Position numbers and translations under genes: made by a program. Shown here piece after piece: positions 17,578 through 27,960 of a stretch of DNA of 64,000 nt (positions are counted from its first letter, which is position 1; each line of letters opens with the position of its first letter). The stretch is from Neorhizobium alkalisoli (lineage in GTDB: Bacteria; Pseudomonadota; Alphaproteobacteria; Rhizobiales; Rhizobiaceae): assembly GCF_002968635.1 (NCBI RefSeq), contig NZ_PVBN01000001.1, positions 310,001-374,000 of the forward strand, written 5' to 3'. The notes beneath the pieces are model-generated. The model was not told the DNA's origin. It did not search any database and worked only from the letters and a program-made list of their open reading frames with translations.

Positions 17578-19233
17578 ATGATCATTTCGCACGAAAAACC
17601 CGCGGAGCTGGACAAGGATTGGTGGCGTGGGGCGGTCATCTATCAGATTTATCCGCGGTCCTTCCAGGATTCGAACGGTGACGGCATCGGTGACCTGAAG
17701 GGTATCACCGCCCGTCTGCCGCATGTCGCAGCGCTTGGTGCGGATGCGATCTGGATATCGCCGTTCTTCCCGTCGCCGATGAGGGACTTCGGCTACGACG
17801 TCTCGAACTACACCGATGTCGATCCGATGTTCGGCTCGCTCTCGGATTTCGACGGTCTGATCTCGGAAGCCCATCGGCTTGGCATCAAGGTGATGATCGA
17901 CCTTGTGATGTCGCACAGCTCCGATCAGCATCCCTGGTTCATCGAGAGCCGCTCGAGCCGGTTCAATCCCAAGGCCGATTGGTACGTCTGGGCCGATGCA
18001 AGACCCGATGGAACGCCGCCGAACAACTGGCTGTCGATCTTCGGCGGATCCGCATGGGCCTGGGATCCGACGCGCATGCAGTATTACATGCACAACTTCC
18101 TGACCTCGCAGCCGGACCTCAACCTTCACAATCCGGAAGTGCAGGATGCGCTGCTGGACATGACCCGGTTCTGGCTGCTGCGCGGCGTCGATGGATTCCG
18201 GCTCGACACGATCAATTTCTATTTCCACGACAAGGAACTGCGCGACAACCCGGCGCTTGATCCGTCGCGGCGCAACGCCTCCACTGCACCGGCGGTGAAC
18301 CCTTATAACTTCCAGGAGCATGTCTACGACAAGAACCGGCCAGAGAACCTGGAGTTCCTGAGGCGATTCCGGGCCGTGCTTGACGAGTTCCCGGCGATTG
18401 CTGCCGTCGGCGAGGTCGGCGACAGTCAACGGGGCCTCGAGATCGTGGGCGAATATACGTCCGGCACCGACAAGATGCAGATGTGCTACGCGTTCGAGTT
18501 CCTGGCACCCGATCCGCTGACGCCTGCGCGTGTCGCGGAGGTGCAGAACGCCTTTTCGGTCGCCGCGCCGGATGGTTGGGCCTGCTGGGCCTTTTCGAAC
18601 CACGACGTCGTGCGTCACGTCAGCCGCTGGGGCCACGACCTTCTTGACCGTGACGGCTATGCAAGGATGTCGGCTGCGATCCTCATGACGCAACGCGGCT
18701 CGGTCTGCATCTACCAGGGTGAGGAGCTCGGCCTCACCGAGGCGGATATCGCCTATGCCGATCTGCAAGACCCCTACGGCATTCAGTTCTGGCCGGAATT
18801 CAAGGGACGGGATGGTTGCCGCACTCCCATGGTTTGGGATGCACAGGCGCTGCAGGCGGGATTTTCGACTGCCGAGAGGACCTGGCTGCCTATCCCGGTC
18901 GAACATCAGCTTCGCGCGGTAGGTGCCCAATATGGCGACCCGGCTTCCGTGCTGGAGCAGTACCGCCGCTTCCTGGTTTTCCGCAAGCAGCATCCGGCCT
19001 TTGCGAAGGGCGATATCGCCTTCCTGCCCGAGGATGGCACGGTACTCGGCTACAAACGGCAATACGGCAACGAGACCGTGCTTTGCCTGTTCAACATGAG
19101 CCCGAGCGAGACCTCGACAGAATTGCCTGTGGGCGATTGGGAGGTCTTGACGGGGCATGGCTTCGAAAACGGCCTCGAAGGCCGACGCGTGGAACTACCG
19201 GCCTGGGGGGCGTTCTTCGCCCGTCACGCCTAA
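17578..19233 (+). CDS. aglA: Cytoplasmic alpha-glucosidase AglA (GH13)
   Basis: AglA hydrolyses imported alpha-glucosides to glucose. The 551-residue protein has the GH13 regions in order: WRGAVIYQIYPRSFQDSNGDG near the start, DLVMSHSSDQHPWF (region I, about 102-116), DGFRLDTINF with the nucleophile Asp about residue 210, GEVGDS with the acid/base Glu about 279, and FSNHDVVRH with the transition-state Asp about 343. No signal peptide, so it acts after uptake. The sequence is closest in pattern to the oligo-1,6-glucosidase/sucrase subgroup. It lies between the permease and ATPase genes, as in Sinorhizobium. Confidence 0.94.
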   Translation: MIISHEKPAELDKDWWRGAVIYQIYPRSFQDSNGDGIGDLKGITARLPHVAALGADAIWISPFFPSPMRDFGYDVSNYTDVDPMFGSLSDFDGLISEAHRLGIKVMIDLVMSHSSDQHPWFIESRSSRFNPKADWYVWADARPDGTPPNNWLSIFGGSAWAWDPTRMQYYMHNFLTSQPDLNLHNPEVQDALLDMTRFWLLRGVDGFRLDTINFYFHDKELRDNPALDPSRRNASTAPAVNPYNFQEHVYDKNRPENLEFLRRFRAVLDEFPAIAAVGEVGDSQRGLEIVGEYTSGTDKMQMCYAFEFLAPDPLTPARVAEVQNAFSVAAPDGWACWAFSNHDVVRHVSRWGHDLLDRDGYARMSAAILMTQRGSVCIYQGEELGLTEADIAYADLQDPYGIQFWPEFKGRDGCRTPMVWDAQALQAGFSTAERTWLPIPVEHQLRAVGAQYGDPASVLEQYRRFLVFRKQHPAFAKGDIAFLPEDGTVLGYKRQYGNETVLCLFNMSPSETSTELPVGDWEVLTGHGFENGLEGRRVELPAWGAFFARHA

Positions 19234-19251
19234 CGAAAACGGGAGGGAAAC

Positions 19252-20340
<1,089 letters not shown>

Positions 20341-20378
20341 AAGATAATCCGCTGTTTACTATGAATCAGCGAGCGTTG

Positions 20379-20395
20379 TTCGGAATTGTTCCGAA
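20379..20395. other. Inverted repeat between aglK and the PilZ-like gene
   Basis: ttcggaa and ttccgaa are exact reverse complements around ttg. The repeat lies 39 bp after aglK and 70 bp before the next gene, inside a larger direct repeat of ttgttcggaatt-like sequence. It lacks a T-run, so it may be an operator of the downstream gene rather than a terminator. Confidence 0.4.
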
Positions 20396-20464
20396 TTGAG
20401 ACTTCAAAACGCTCTGTTAAATTTCGCCGGCTAGCCTTCTTCTCATAAACGAAGGAGGGATGTC

Positions 20465-20875
20465 GTGAGCGCGGCTCCAAAAAACAAAAATCACTTTTTG
20501 AGCAAGGAAGAGTCTTTCATGTACGACCGGGAAGCCCGGTTTAAGATGGAAGACACCATGAATGCGGCGCGCATCGAATATACGGAAAAGGGCGTGATGA
20601 ACATGGCGCAGCGCCGCTGCGACGTGTTGCGCATTTCCCAGAGCAGCGCTGTTATCGGTATCCTGACCCAGTACAACCTGCCCCAGCAGTTTTATCTCGA
20701 TATTCCGGATGCCCGGATTTCGAAGGTCGGCTGCCTGCTGATGCGCACCAATGCCAACAACACGATCGAAGTCCGCTTCCTGCGTCTTCTGACACAGAAG
20801 GAAATGGACCGGATTTTCGTGTTCTCGACGCATCCCAACCATCGCGACCGGACGCTCGACATCCGGTCCTGGTGA
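20465..20875 (+). CDS. Small PilZ-like domain protein
   Basis: The 136-residue soluble protein has a PilZ-like pattern in its second half: [17 protein letters not shown] (Arg-rich start plus D-x-S-like element), a strand [19 protein letters not shown] and ending [11 protein letters not shown]. PilZ domains bind cyclic di-GMP. The expected RxxxR is only approximate (QRRCDVLR), so nucleotide binding is uncertain. The GTG start is set by aaggagg seven bases upstream; an alternative is ATG 20519. It sits between the agl operon and the convergent edd gene and shares a terminator region with edd. Confidence 0.6.
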   Translation: MSAAPKNKNHFLSKEESFMYDREARFKMEDTMNAARIEYTEKGVMNMAQRRCDVLRISQSSAVIGILTQYNLPQQFYLDIPDARISKVGCLLMRTNANNTIEVRFLRLLTQKEMDRIFVFSTHPNHRDRTLDIRSW

Positions 20876-20893
20876 AAGCCGGACGTTTCTTAC

Positions 20894-20917
20894 AGGGCGG
20901 CCTCAAGCCGCCCTTTC
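20894..20917. terminator. Bidirectional terminator between the PilZ-like gene and edd
   Basis: agggcggc (20894-20901) pairs with gccgccct (20907-20914) around ctcaa, followed by tt on the plus strand. It lies between two converging genes, 18 bp after one and 4 bp beyond the other. Confidence 0.75.
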
Positions 20918-20920
20918 CAT

Positions 20921-22738
20921 TTATGCAAACACACTTGCACCCTGGTCCGCATGGCCGACATTGCGGCGGAAGGCGGAAAAGAGCTCTCGGCCCATGCCGA
21001 ACTCGTTGTCGGAAAGGTCGACGACGGCAGGTGCCCGCGCTGCAAATTCGGCGGCATCCACCAGCACTTCCAGCGTACCGGCGACAGCATCGAGCCGAAC
21101 GATGTCCCCATCCTTGATCTTGGCGATCGCCCCGCCATCCGAGGCTTCGGGCGTAATATGGATCGCCGCCGGCACCTTGCCCGAGGCACCTGACATGCGC
21201 CCGTCAGTCACCAGCGCCACCTTGAAACCACGGTCCTGCAACACGCCGAGAGGGGGCGTAAGGCGATGGAGCTCCGGCATGCCGTTGGCTTTCGGGCCCT
21301 GGAAGCGGACGACGGCGATAAAATCCTTGTTGAGCTCACCGCGCTTGAAGGCGTCCTGCAGCTCCTGCTGACCGTTGAACACGACAGCCGGTGCTTCGAC
21401 GATATGGCGCTCCGGCTTTACGGCGGAAATCTTGATGACGGCCTTGCCGAGATTGCCGGTCAGCATCTTCAGTCCGCCCGTGGACTGGAACGGTGTCTCT
21501 ATCGCCGACAGGACCTTCTTGTCCCCACTCTCCTCCGGTACCGGTTCCCGCACCACCTGGCCCTGTGCATCGAGCTTTGCTTCGACGGTATAAGCCTCGA
21601 GACCGTGGCCGAAGACGGTGCGGACGTCGTCATGCAGCAAGCCCTGCTTCAGGAGTTGCTTGATGAGGAAACCCATGCCTCCGGCGGCGTGGAAGTGGTT
21701 CACGTCTGCCAGGCCATTCGGATAGACGCGCGCGAGCAGGGGAACGACATCCGAGAGGTCGGAGATGTCCTGCCAGGTCAGATGAATGCCGGCAGCGCGC
21801 GCCATGGCGACGAGATGGAGCGTGTGGTTTGTCGAGCCGCCCGTGGCATGCAGGCCAACGACGCCGTTGACCACCGAGCGCTCGTCGATCATCTCGCCGG
21901 CTGGCGTGAATTCGTTGCCGAGGGCGGTGATGGCGAGTGCTCGCTTGGCGGCTTCGCGGGTCAATGCTTCGCGCAGCGGCGTACCCGGATTGACGAAGGA
22001 AGCCCCGGGCAGATGGAAGCCCATGATCTCCATCAGCATCTGGTTGGAATTCGCTGTGCCGTAGAAAGTACAGGTACCGGGGCCATGGTAGGATTTGGAC
22101 TCGGCATTGAGAAGCTCTGCGCGGCCGACCTTGCCTTCCGCATAGAGCTGCCGGATGCGCGACTTCTCGTCGTTCGGCAGACCTGAAGTCATCGGGCCTG
22201 CCGGGATGAAGACGGAAGGCAGGTGGCCGAAGCTCAAGGCTGCGATCACCAGGCCGGGTACGATCTTGTCGCAGATGCCGAGGAAGACCGCCGCATCGAA
22301 CATGTTGTGTGAAAGACCGATGCCGGCCGCCATGGCGATCGCATCGCGTGAGAACAGCGACAATTCCATGCCCGGCTGCCCTTGCGTAACGCCGTCGCAC
22401 ATGGCCGGCACGCCGCCCGCGACCTGCGCGATGCCGCTTGCCTCCCGCGCCGCTTCCCGGATGATCGACGGGAAGGTCTCGTAGGGCTGGTGGGCGGACA
22501 GCATGTCGTTATAGGCGGTGATGATGCCGAGATTTGGAATAACATCTCCTGCGAGCGCCTCCTTCTCGGCGGGGGAACAGACCGCAAAACCGTGGGCGAG
22601 ATTGCCGCAGGAAAGCGTCGATCTGTGCGGGCCTCGCGATGCCGCCCTCCGGACGCGGTCGAGATAGGCTTCACGATGGGGCTTTGATCGCTCTACGATG
22701 CGGGCTGTGATAGCCTCGATGCTGGAATGCGCAGCCAT
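20921..22738 (-). CDS. edd: Phosphogluconate dehydratase (Edd)
   Basis: Edd dehydrates 6-phosphogluconate to 2-keto-3-deoxy-6-phosphogluconate, the first committed step of the Entner-Doudoroff route. The 605-residue cytosolic protein has the IlvD/Edd Fe-S cysteine motifs [17 protein letters not shown] and GICDKIVPG, plus the second signature [19 protein letters not shown] near residue 520. The ATG at 22738 (MAAHSS) is preferred because gagga lies about nine bases upstream; an in-frame ATG five codons earlier (22753) is weaker. It is the last gene of zwf-pgl-edd. The KDPG aldolase gene eda is not in the window. Confidence 0.95.
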   Translation of the reverse strand: MAAHSSIEAITARIVERSKPHREAYLDRVRRAASRGPHRSTLSCGNLAHGFAVCSPAEKEALAGDVIPNLGIITAYNDMLSAHQPYETFPSIIREAAREASGIAQVAGGVPAMCDGVTQGQPGMELSLFSRDAIAMAAGIGLSHNMFDAAVFLGICDKIVPGLVIAALSFGHLPSVFIPAGPMTSGLPNDEKSRIRQLYAEGKVGRAELLNAESKSYHGPGTCTFYGTANSNQMLMEIMGFHLPGASFVNPGTPLREALTREAAKRALAITALGNEFTPAGEMIDERSVVNGVVGLHATGGSTNHTLHLVAMARAAGIHLTWQDISDLSDVVPLLARVYPNGLADVNHFHAAGGMGFLIKQLLKQGLLHDDVRTVFGHGLEAYTVEAKLDAQGQVVREPVPEESGDKKVLSAIETPFQSTGGLKMLTGNLGKAVIKISAVKPERHIVEAPAVVFNGQQELQDAFKRGELNKDFIAVVRFQGPKANGMPELHRLTPPLGVLQDRGFKVALVTDGRMSGASGKVPAAIHITPEASDGGAIAKIKDGDIVRLDAVAGTLEVLVDAAEFAARAPAVVDLSDNEFGMGRELFSAFRRNVGHADQGASVFA

Positions 22739-22819
22739 GGGTCTTGTCCTCATCCGTCAACCCCGGCTTGGGAGTGGCGAAAGCCGACCGGGATTGCTCA
22801 TGTTGAAAATCCTGCGCCT

Positions 22820-23518
22820 TTATGGCGCCCAGTAGATCTCTAGCGGCGACGCGGCGCGATTGAGCACGGCGCGGATCGGCATCTCCGCTTCGTCGGAACC
22901 GGCTTTCGCCTTTTCAAGCACGTCCCGTTTGCTCTCGCCTTCTATATGCAGGGCGAGAAAACGCGCGTCCGAAAGGCTTGCGAAAGAGAAAGTCAACCGC
23001 TCTTCGCCAGCGCCTTCCGCCTCCATGGTCAGGACACCGCGAGAGCCGGAAAGATCGAGCGCTTTCGTGAGATTGTTGCCGTGCGGGAAGAACGAGGCCG
23101 TGTGGCCGTCGGTTCCCATGCCGAGGATGGCGACATCGAAAGGATTGCCGATGTCCGCCGTCCTTTCCGTTGCCGCAACCGCAGCTTCGTCGATCGACGG
23201 GCGGTCATAATAGAGCGGGATGAATTTCGCCGCTGCGGCCTTTTCCTTCATGAGGTGCGTCGCGACTAGAAGGTGGTTGGAACGCGGATTGTCGGCCGGT
23301 ACGAAACGCTCGTCGACCAGAGTCACCGTTACCTTGCTCCAATCGATATCGTGCGCCGACAGCGTCTCGAAGAATTTCTTCGGCGTGGAGCCGCCCGAGA
23401 CCGCGATGGACGCGCTCCCCCGTTCGCGGATCCCAGCGGCAAGGCGTGCCGCAACCTCGTCCGCCAGGGCGGCAGCAAGCGTTGCGGCATCGGGAAATTC
23501 ATGCAGGTTTGCGGTCAT
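22820..23518 (-). CDS. pgl: 6-phosphogluconolactonase (Pgl)
   Basis: Pgl opens 6-phosphogluconolactone to 6-phosphogluconate. The 232-residue DevB-type protein has the sugar-isomerase-like start IAVSGGSTPKKFFETL, the active-site segment VTLVDERFVPADNPRSNH and ILGMGTDGHTASFFPHG, all family hallmarks. I start it at ATG 23518, 23 bp after zwf stops; upstream in-frame codons lie within zwf and read as out-of-frame zwf sequence. It links zwf and edd into one operon on the minus strand. Confidence 0.94.
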   Translation of the reverse strand: MTANLHEFPDAATLAAALADEVAARLAAGIRERGSASIAVSGGSTPKKFFETLSAHDIDWSKVTVTLVDERFVPADNPRSNHLLVATHLMKEKAAAAKFIPLYYDRPSIDEAAVAATERTADIGNPFDVAILGMGTDGHTASFFPHGNNLTKALDLSGSRGVLTMEAEGAGEERLTFSFASLSDARFLALHIEGESKRDVLEKAKAGSDEAEMPIRAVLNRAASPLEIYWAP

Positions 23519-23541
23519 TGCCCGTCTCGCCCTTCCTATCG

Positions 23542-25014
23542 TCAGCCTTCGTGCCAGGTGCGGTGATCTCGTTCGATCAACGCAATCGCTTGGCTCGGTC
23601 CCCAGGTGCCTGCAGTATAACCCTGCACCTGCTGGCCGGTCGCTTCCCAACCTTTGAGAATCGGATCGACCCAACGCCATGCGGCTTCCACTTCGTCGCG
23701 TCGCATGAACAGGGTCTGGTTGGAGCGGATCGTATCCATCAGGAGCCGTTCATAGGCATCCGGGTTGCGGACGGCGAATGCTTCCGCAAAGCTCATGTCG
23801 AGCGAAACTTCGCGAAGCCGCATTCCGCCAGGACCCGGGTCCTTAATCATCAGCGATTGCTTTACCCCTTCGTCCGGCTGCAGGCGAATGATGAGCTGGT
23901 TCGCGGCAATCCGGCCCGCGGCATTGTCGAAGATATTGTGCGGGATCGGCTTGAAAGTGATGACGATCTCGGAGACGCGGCTCGCGAGCCGCTTGCCGGT
24001 GCGGATATAGAAGGGAACGCCGGCCCAGCGCCAGTTGCCAATCTCGGCCTTGATGGCCACGAATGTCTCGGTATTGGAGACGCCGCCCTCCAGCTCGTCG
24101 AGATAGCCCTTGACCGGGCCTCCGGCCGAAGCACCCGCGCGGTACTGACCTCTAACGGTAAACTGCTCGACATTGGCTTCGGTGATCGGCTTCAGCGCCC
24201 GCAGCACCTTGAGCTTTTCGTCGCGCACAGACTCCGAATTCATCGAGGAAGGGACTTCCATGGCGACAAGGCAGAGAAGCTGCAGGATATGGTTCTGGAC
24301 CATGTCGCGCAGCGCGCCGGCGGTATCGTAATAGCCGGCCCGGCCTTCAAGCCCGACGGCCTCCGCAACCGTGATCTGTACGTGGTCGATATGCTCGGCA
24401 TTCCATAGCGGCTCGTAGAGCGCGTTAGCGAAGCGCAGCGCCATCAGGTTCTGCACCGTCTCCTTGCCGAGATAGTGATCGATGCGGAAGATCTGCTCTT
24501 CGCGGAAAACCTTGCCGATCGTATCGTTGAGTTCCAGCGCCGAGGCAAGATCGCGGCCGATAGGCTTTTCCACGACGATGCGGGTGGCCTTCGTGATCAG
24601 CTTGTGATCGCGGATTTTTTCGGAAATTGCTCCGAAGATGCCGGGCGCAACGGCGAGATAGAAGATGCGCACGCGCTCTTTGCCGTCGTCGATGAGTTTC
24701 TTGAGCGTATCCCAGCCCTGATCCGACTTCGCATCGATCGAGACGTAGTAGAGCCGCTCGCAGAATTTCTGGACCTCGGCCTCGTCGTATTCGCCCTTCT
24801 TGAGGTGTTCCTTGAGCGCGTCCTGAGCAAATTTCCGATAGTCTTCGTGCGAAAGGTTGCTGCGGGAAGCGCCGATGATGCGGGTCGGCTCGGTAAACTG
24901 GCCTTCCACCTGCCGGTGATAAAGGGCCGGCAGGAGCTTGCGCTCCGCAAGGTCGCCGGTTCCGCCGAACACGATACAATCAAAGGCTTCGACTGGGATG
25001 ATCTGGCTGCTCAT
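23542..25014 (-). CDS. zwf: Glucose-6-phosphate 1-dehydrogenase (Zwf)
   Basis: Zwf oxidises glucose-6-phosphate to the lactone with NADP, starting both Entner-Doudoroff and oxidative pentose phosphate flow. The 490-residue product has the nucleotide-binding VFGGTGDLAERKLLP at about 15-29, the substrate signature RIDHYLGKETVQN near 177-189, and a C-terminal EAAWRWVDPIL. The ATG at 25014 (MSSQII) is chosen because gaaag precedes it; an ATG 11 codons upstream has no ribosome site. A LacI-like motif identical to that before aglE lies 41 bp upstream. Confidence 0.96.
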   Translation of the reverse strand: MSSQIIPVEAFDCIVFGGTGDLAERKLLPALYHRQVEGQFTEPTRIIGASRSNLSHEDYRKFAQDALKEHLKKGEYDEAEVQKFCERLYYVSIDAKSDQGWDTLKKLIDDGKERVRIFYLAVAPGIFGAISEKIRDHKLITKATRIVVEKPIGRDLASALELNDTIGKVFREEQIFRIDHYLGKETVQNLMALRFANALYEPLWNAEHIDHVQITVAEAVGLEGRAGYYDTAGALRDMVQNHILQLLCLVAMEVPSSMNSESVRDEKLKVLRALKPITEANVEQFTVRGQYRAGASAGGPVKGYLDELEGGVSNTETFVAIKAEIGNWRWAGVPFYIRTGKRLASRVSEIVITFKPIPHNIFDNAAGRIAANQLIIRLQPDEGVKQSLMIKDPGPGGMRLREVSLDMSFAEAFAVRNPDAYERLLMDTIRSNQTLFMRRDEVEAAWRWVDPILKGWEATGQQVQGYTAGTWGPSQAIALIERDHRTWHEG

Positions 25015-25054
25015 CTCTGTTCTTTCGTCCTGGATGGTTGGGGGCATACTTAAT

Positions 25055-25066
25055 CTAATCGATTTA
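25055..25066. promoter_or_regulatory. LacI-type operator candidate upstream of zwf
   Basis: ctaatcgattta here is identical to 13767-13778 upstream of aglE. The centre aatcgatt fits LacI-family operator design. It lies 41 bp upstream of the zwf start on the minus strand, in an AT-rich promoter-like region. Confidence 0.5.
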
Positions 25067-25116
25067 AAAAGGCTAGCCCGAATTGATGTTGAGGACCACG
25101 TAGGGTCGCTTGCTTG

Positions 25117-26421
25117 TCAGAGCCTGTCGCGCAGCGCAAACCACGTTAAGGCCAGGAAAAGCAATGGCGTTCGCATATGACGCCCGCCGGGGAAGGCGGG
25201 AACATCCAGTGCGGCAAGTTGATCCAGCTCGGTCGCTTTGCCGGAAATCATCTCTGCATAGAGCTTGCCACAATAGTTTGACAGCATGACGCCATGACCG
25301 GAATAACCGCCGATCGAGGTGACGCCGGGCATGACTTCCCGCACGAAGGGCTGGCGCGGCATGGTGATCCCCACATTGCCGCCCCAAGCATGCGTAATCG
25401 CAACGTTTTTCAGGCTCGGATAGGTCGCGACGATCTGCTGGCGGATGGCCTCCGCGGTATTTTTCGGATCGCGGGAGGAATAAACCTCGCGCCCGCCGAA
25501 GAGGAGACGATTGTCGCGCGACTTGCGGAAATAGCGCACGACGAATCGCGAATCGGCTACGGCCTCCCCGCCTGAAATGATCGTCGGAAAATCATCGAGC
25601 GGTTCGGTGGCGGCGATGAAGGAGCCGATCGGCATGATATGCGCGGCGGTCGTGGGCTCCAGCTCGCCGATATAGGCATTCGTGGCGATCAGCACCCGAT
25701 CGGCCGTCAACGTTCCGGACGGCGTGTCTATCTTGATCTTGCCACCGCCCTGCCGAATGGCCGTCGCCTTTGTCATTTCGTGGATTTGGGCACCGGCCGC
25801 CTTGGCGACACCCGCAAGACCGATCAGCAGCTTTAGCGGGTGAATATGGCCGGTGCCCATATCCCGGACGCCGCAGTAATAATCCCCGGTGCCGAGCCGT
25901 CCGGCAGTTTCCTTGGCGTCCATGAACGAGATATGGGGATAGCCGTAACGCTCCGCGGCAATCTCGGCATTCGCGCGATATTCCCTCTCGTGTCCCGGCT
26001 TGTGGGCGACATTCATCTGTCCCGGCATGTAATCCATGTCGATGCCGTGAACATCAGCAAAATCGAGAAGATGGCGCTTGGCATGCTCCGCCATATCGAA
26101 GAGCGCCTTCGAGCGTTCGTAGCCCAAATCCTTCTCGAGTTCCTCCGGCCACCAGCGCTGGCCGGTGCCCATCTGCCCGCCATTGCGTCCGGAAGCGCCG
26201 TCGCCGAGGCGATATGCCTCGATCAGGGCGGTAGAAATACCGCTCCTGGCGAGGTTGTAGGCGGCTTGAAGCCCGGTATAGCCGCCGCCGATGATCGCGA
26301 CATCGACCGCCTTCGACCCGTCGAGTGCCGGATAGGCCGGCCGCTCCCCAACGGTTGCCTGATACCAGGAAACACCCGGCGCTATCGGGCTCTGCCATTC
26401 ATCCAAAACACGAGCCCTCAC
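25117..26421 (-). CDS. puuB: FAD-dependent oxidoreductase, PuuB-like (copy 1)
   Basis: The product (about 434 residues) is a DAO-family flavoprotein: dinucleotide motif VAIIGGGYTGLQAAYNLA at about 40-57, ASGRNGGQMGTGQ after it, and the C-terminal SIGGYSGHGVMLSNY FAD motif. PuuB oxidises gamma-glutamylputrescine in polyamine catabolism. The partner GS-like gene overlaps by four bases (GTGA), if the GTG at 26421 is the start; an upstream in-frame ATG at 26451 would overlap more. Pairing with a PuuA-like gene supports the call, but such enzymes can act on other gamma-glutamyl amines. Confidence 0.8.
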   Translation of the reverse strand: MRARVLDEWQSPIAPGVSWYQATVGERPAYPALDGSKAVDVAIIGGGYTGLQAAYNLARSGISTALIEAYRLGDGASGRNGGQMGTGQRWWPEELEKDLGYERSKALFDMAEHAKRHLLDFADVHGIDMDYMPGQMNVAHKPGHEREYRANAEIAAERYGYPHISFMDAKETAGRLGTGDYYCGVRDMGTGHIHPLKLLIGLAGVAKAAGAQIHEMTKATAIRQGGGKIKIDTPSGTLTADRVLIATNAYIGELEPTTAAHIMPIGSFIAATEPLDDFPTIISGGEAVADSRFVVRYFRKSRDNRLLFGGREVYSSRDPKNTAEAIRQQIVATYPSLKNVAITHAWGGNVGITMPRQPFVREVMPGVTSIGGYSGHGVMLSNYCGKLYAEMISGKATELDQLAALDVPAFPGGRHMRTPLLFLALTWFALRDRL

Positions 26422-27857
26422 ACGTTGAGAAGCAGGAATTCCCGCTCCCACGGGCTGATGACCTGCATAAAGGTCTCGAATTCCCCACGCTTCACGCCCG
26501 CATAGAGGCCTATGAATTCAGGGCTGAAGACTTGTGCGAGCGCCGGTTCGGATTCGAGCAGCGAGAGGGCTTCGAGCAGGCCGCGCGGCAGCTCGATCGA
26601 ACCTTCGTTGGCGGTATCTTCCGTTGGTGGTGCCGGTTCGATCTTGTTCATGATGCCGAGCAGGCCGCAGCCGAGCGACGCCGCGAGAGCGAGATAGGGA
26701 TTGGCGTCCGAGCTCGGCAGCCGGTTTTCGACACGGCGGGCGGCGGCATCGGACACCGGAACGCGGAAGGCGGTGGTGCGGTTGTCGTAACCCCAGGCAT
26801 TGTTGACCGGGGCAGACATATCAGGCGTCAGTCGGCGATAGGAATTGACGTAAGGCGCCATCATGACGAGCGCCTTGGGCACATAGGTTTGCATGCCGCC
26901 GATGAAATGGAAGAACTCTCGCGAGGCCGAGCCGTCGGGGTTGGAAAAGACGTTCTTGCCGGTGTTAATGTCCACCACGGACTGGTGAATGTGCATCGCC
27001 GAGCCTGCCTGGCCCTGCATCGGCTTGGCCATGAAAGTGGCGTAGATGCCATGCTTCAACGCCGCTTCGCGGATCGTTCGCTTGAACATGAAGACCTGGT
27101 CGGCGAGCTCGATCGGATCGCCGTGGCGCAGGTTGATCTCGAGCTGGGCCGGACCTTCCTCGTGAATGAGAGTGTCGATCTCCAGCCCCTGCTTTTCGGA
27201 GAAGTGGTAGATATCGTCGATCAGCTCGTCGAATTCGTTGATGCCGGCGATCGAATAGCCCTGGCCGCCGAGGATCGAGCGCCCGGACCGGCCTTTCGGC
27301 GGGTGCAAGGGGTAGTCGGGGTCGTCGTTCTTGGCGACGAGATAGAATTCGATTTCCGGTGCCACGACGGGTTTCCAGCCGCGTTCTCCGTAAAGCCCGA
27401 CGATGTTCTTCAACACGTTGCGTGGCGTATAGGCTACCGCTTTGCCATTCGTATCGACGATGTCGCAGATCACCTGAGCAGTCGGGTCGGTTTCCCAGGG
27501 GACGACGGACAGGGTGGAAAGATCAGGCATCAGCTTGAGGTCGCTGTCCCGCGGCTCGTAACGGAAAGTGCCGGTTTCCTCGGGATATTCACCTGAGATC
27601 GTGTGCCGGTAGAGAGCGGAAGGCAGGGCGAGCGATGTGTTCGACGTGAATTTCGAAGATGGCATCATCTTGCCGCGCGGAACGCCGGCCAGATCGGGCG
27701 TGATGCATTCGACATCCTCGATCCCCCGCGCCCTCAGCCACGCGGTGGCCTCCCGCCAGTCCGCCACGCCTCGAAGGGAGGTGAGCGTCGGTTGGGCAGC
27801 GGCTGCTTTGAGCACGGTGCCGGTTGCGGGGGCGGGATTGGCTTTTTTGCGCGGCAT
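26418..27857 (-). CDS. puuA: Glutamine synthetase family protein, PuuA-like (copy 1)
   Basis: The 479-residue protein belongs to the type III/PuuA glutamine synthetase group, which ligates glutamate to putrescine or another amine with ATP. Catalytic-domain marks are PVVAPEIEFYLVAK, the ATP-site HIHQSVVD, NNAWGYDNRTTAFRVP and SSDANPYLALAASLGCG. The N-terminal beta-grasp domain contains PDLAGVPRGKMMP. Neighbours are PuuB-like (coupled) and, 104 bp away, a divergent flavoprotein. Ammonia-assimilating GlnA is unlikely because the GlnA adenylylation loop and N-terminal pattern are absent. Confidence 0.85.
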   Translation of the reverse strand: MPRKKANPAPATGTVLKAAAAQPTLTSLRGVADWREATAWLRARGIEDVECITPDLAGVPRGKMMPSSKFTSNTSLALPSALYRHTISGEYPEETGTFRYEPRDSDLKLMPDLSTLSVVPWETDPTAQVICDIVDTNGKAVAYTPRNVLKNIVGLYGERGWKPVVAPEIEFYLVAKNDDPDYPLHPPKGRSGRSILGGQGYSIAGINEFDELIDDIYHFSEKQGLEIDTLIHEEGPAQLEINLRHGDPIELADQVFMFKRTIREAALKHGIYATFMAKPMQGQAGSAMHIHQSVVDINTGKNVFSNPDGSASREFFHFIGGMQTYVPKALVMMAPYVNSYRRLTPDMSAPVNNAWGYDNRTTAFRVPVSDAAARRVENRLPSSDANPYLALAASLGCGLLGIMNKIEPAPPTEDTANEGSIELPRGLLEALSLLESEPALAQVFSPEFIGLYAGVKRGEFETFMQVISPWEREFLLLNV

Positions 27858-27960
27858 GACACACCGGAGTGAGGTTGATCGGAGTTCCCATCATAACTAC
27901 GGATTGGCGCTTGGCGAGGGGGCCTCATTGACTTTGAGGCGAGGATAGCGAAGAGCCACC

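Noticed and set aside
17560..19158. A 532-codon open frame opposite aglA, and similar long frames opposite aglK, zwf, edd, puuA and cbrA
   Set aside because: All lie antisense to confident genes and show no ribosome site, domain or signal. High GC removes stop codons from these frames.
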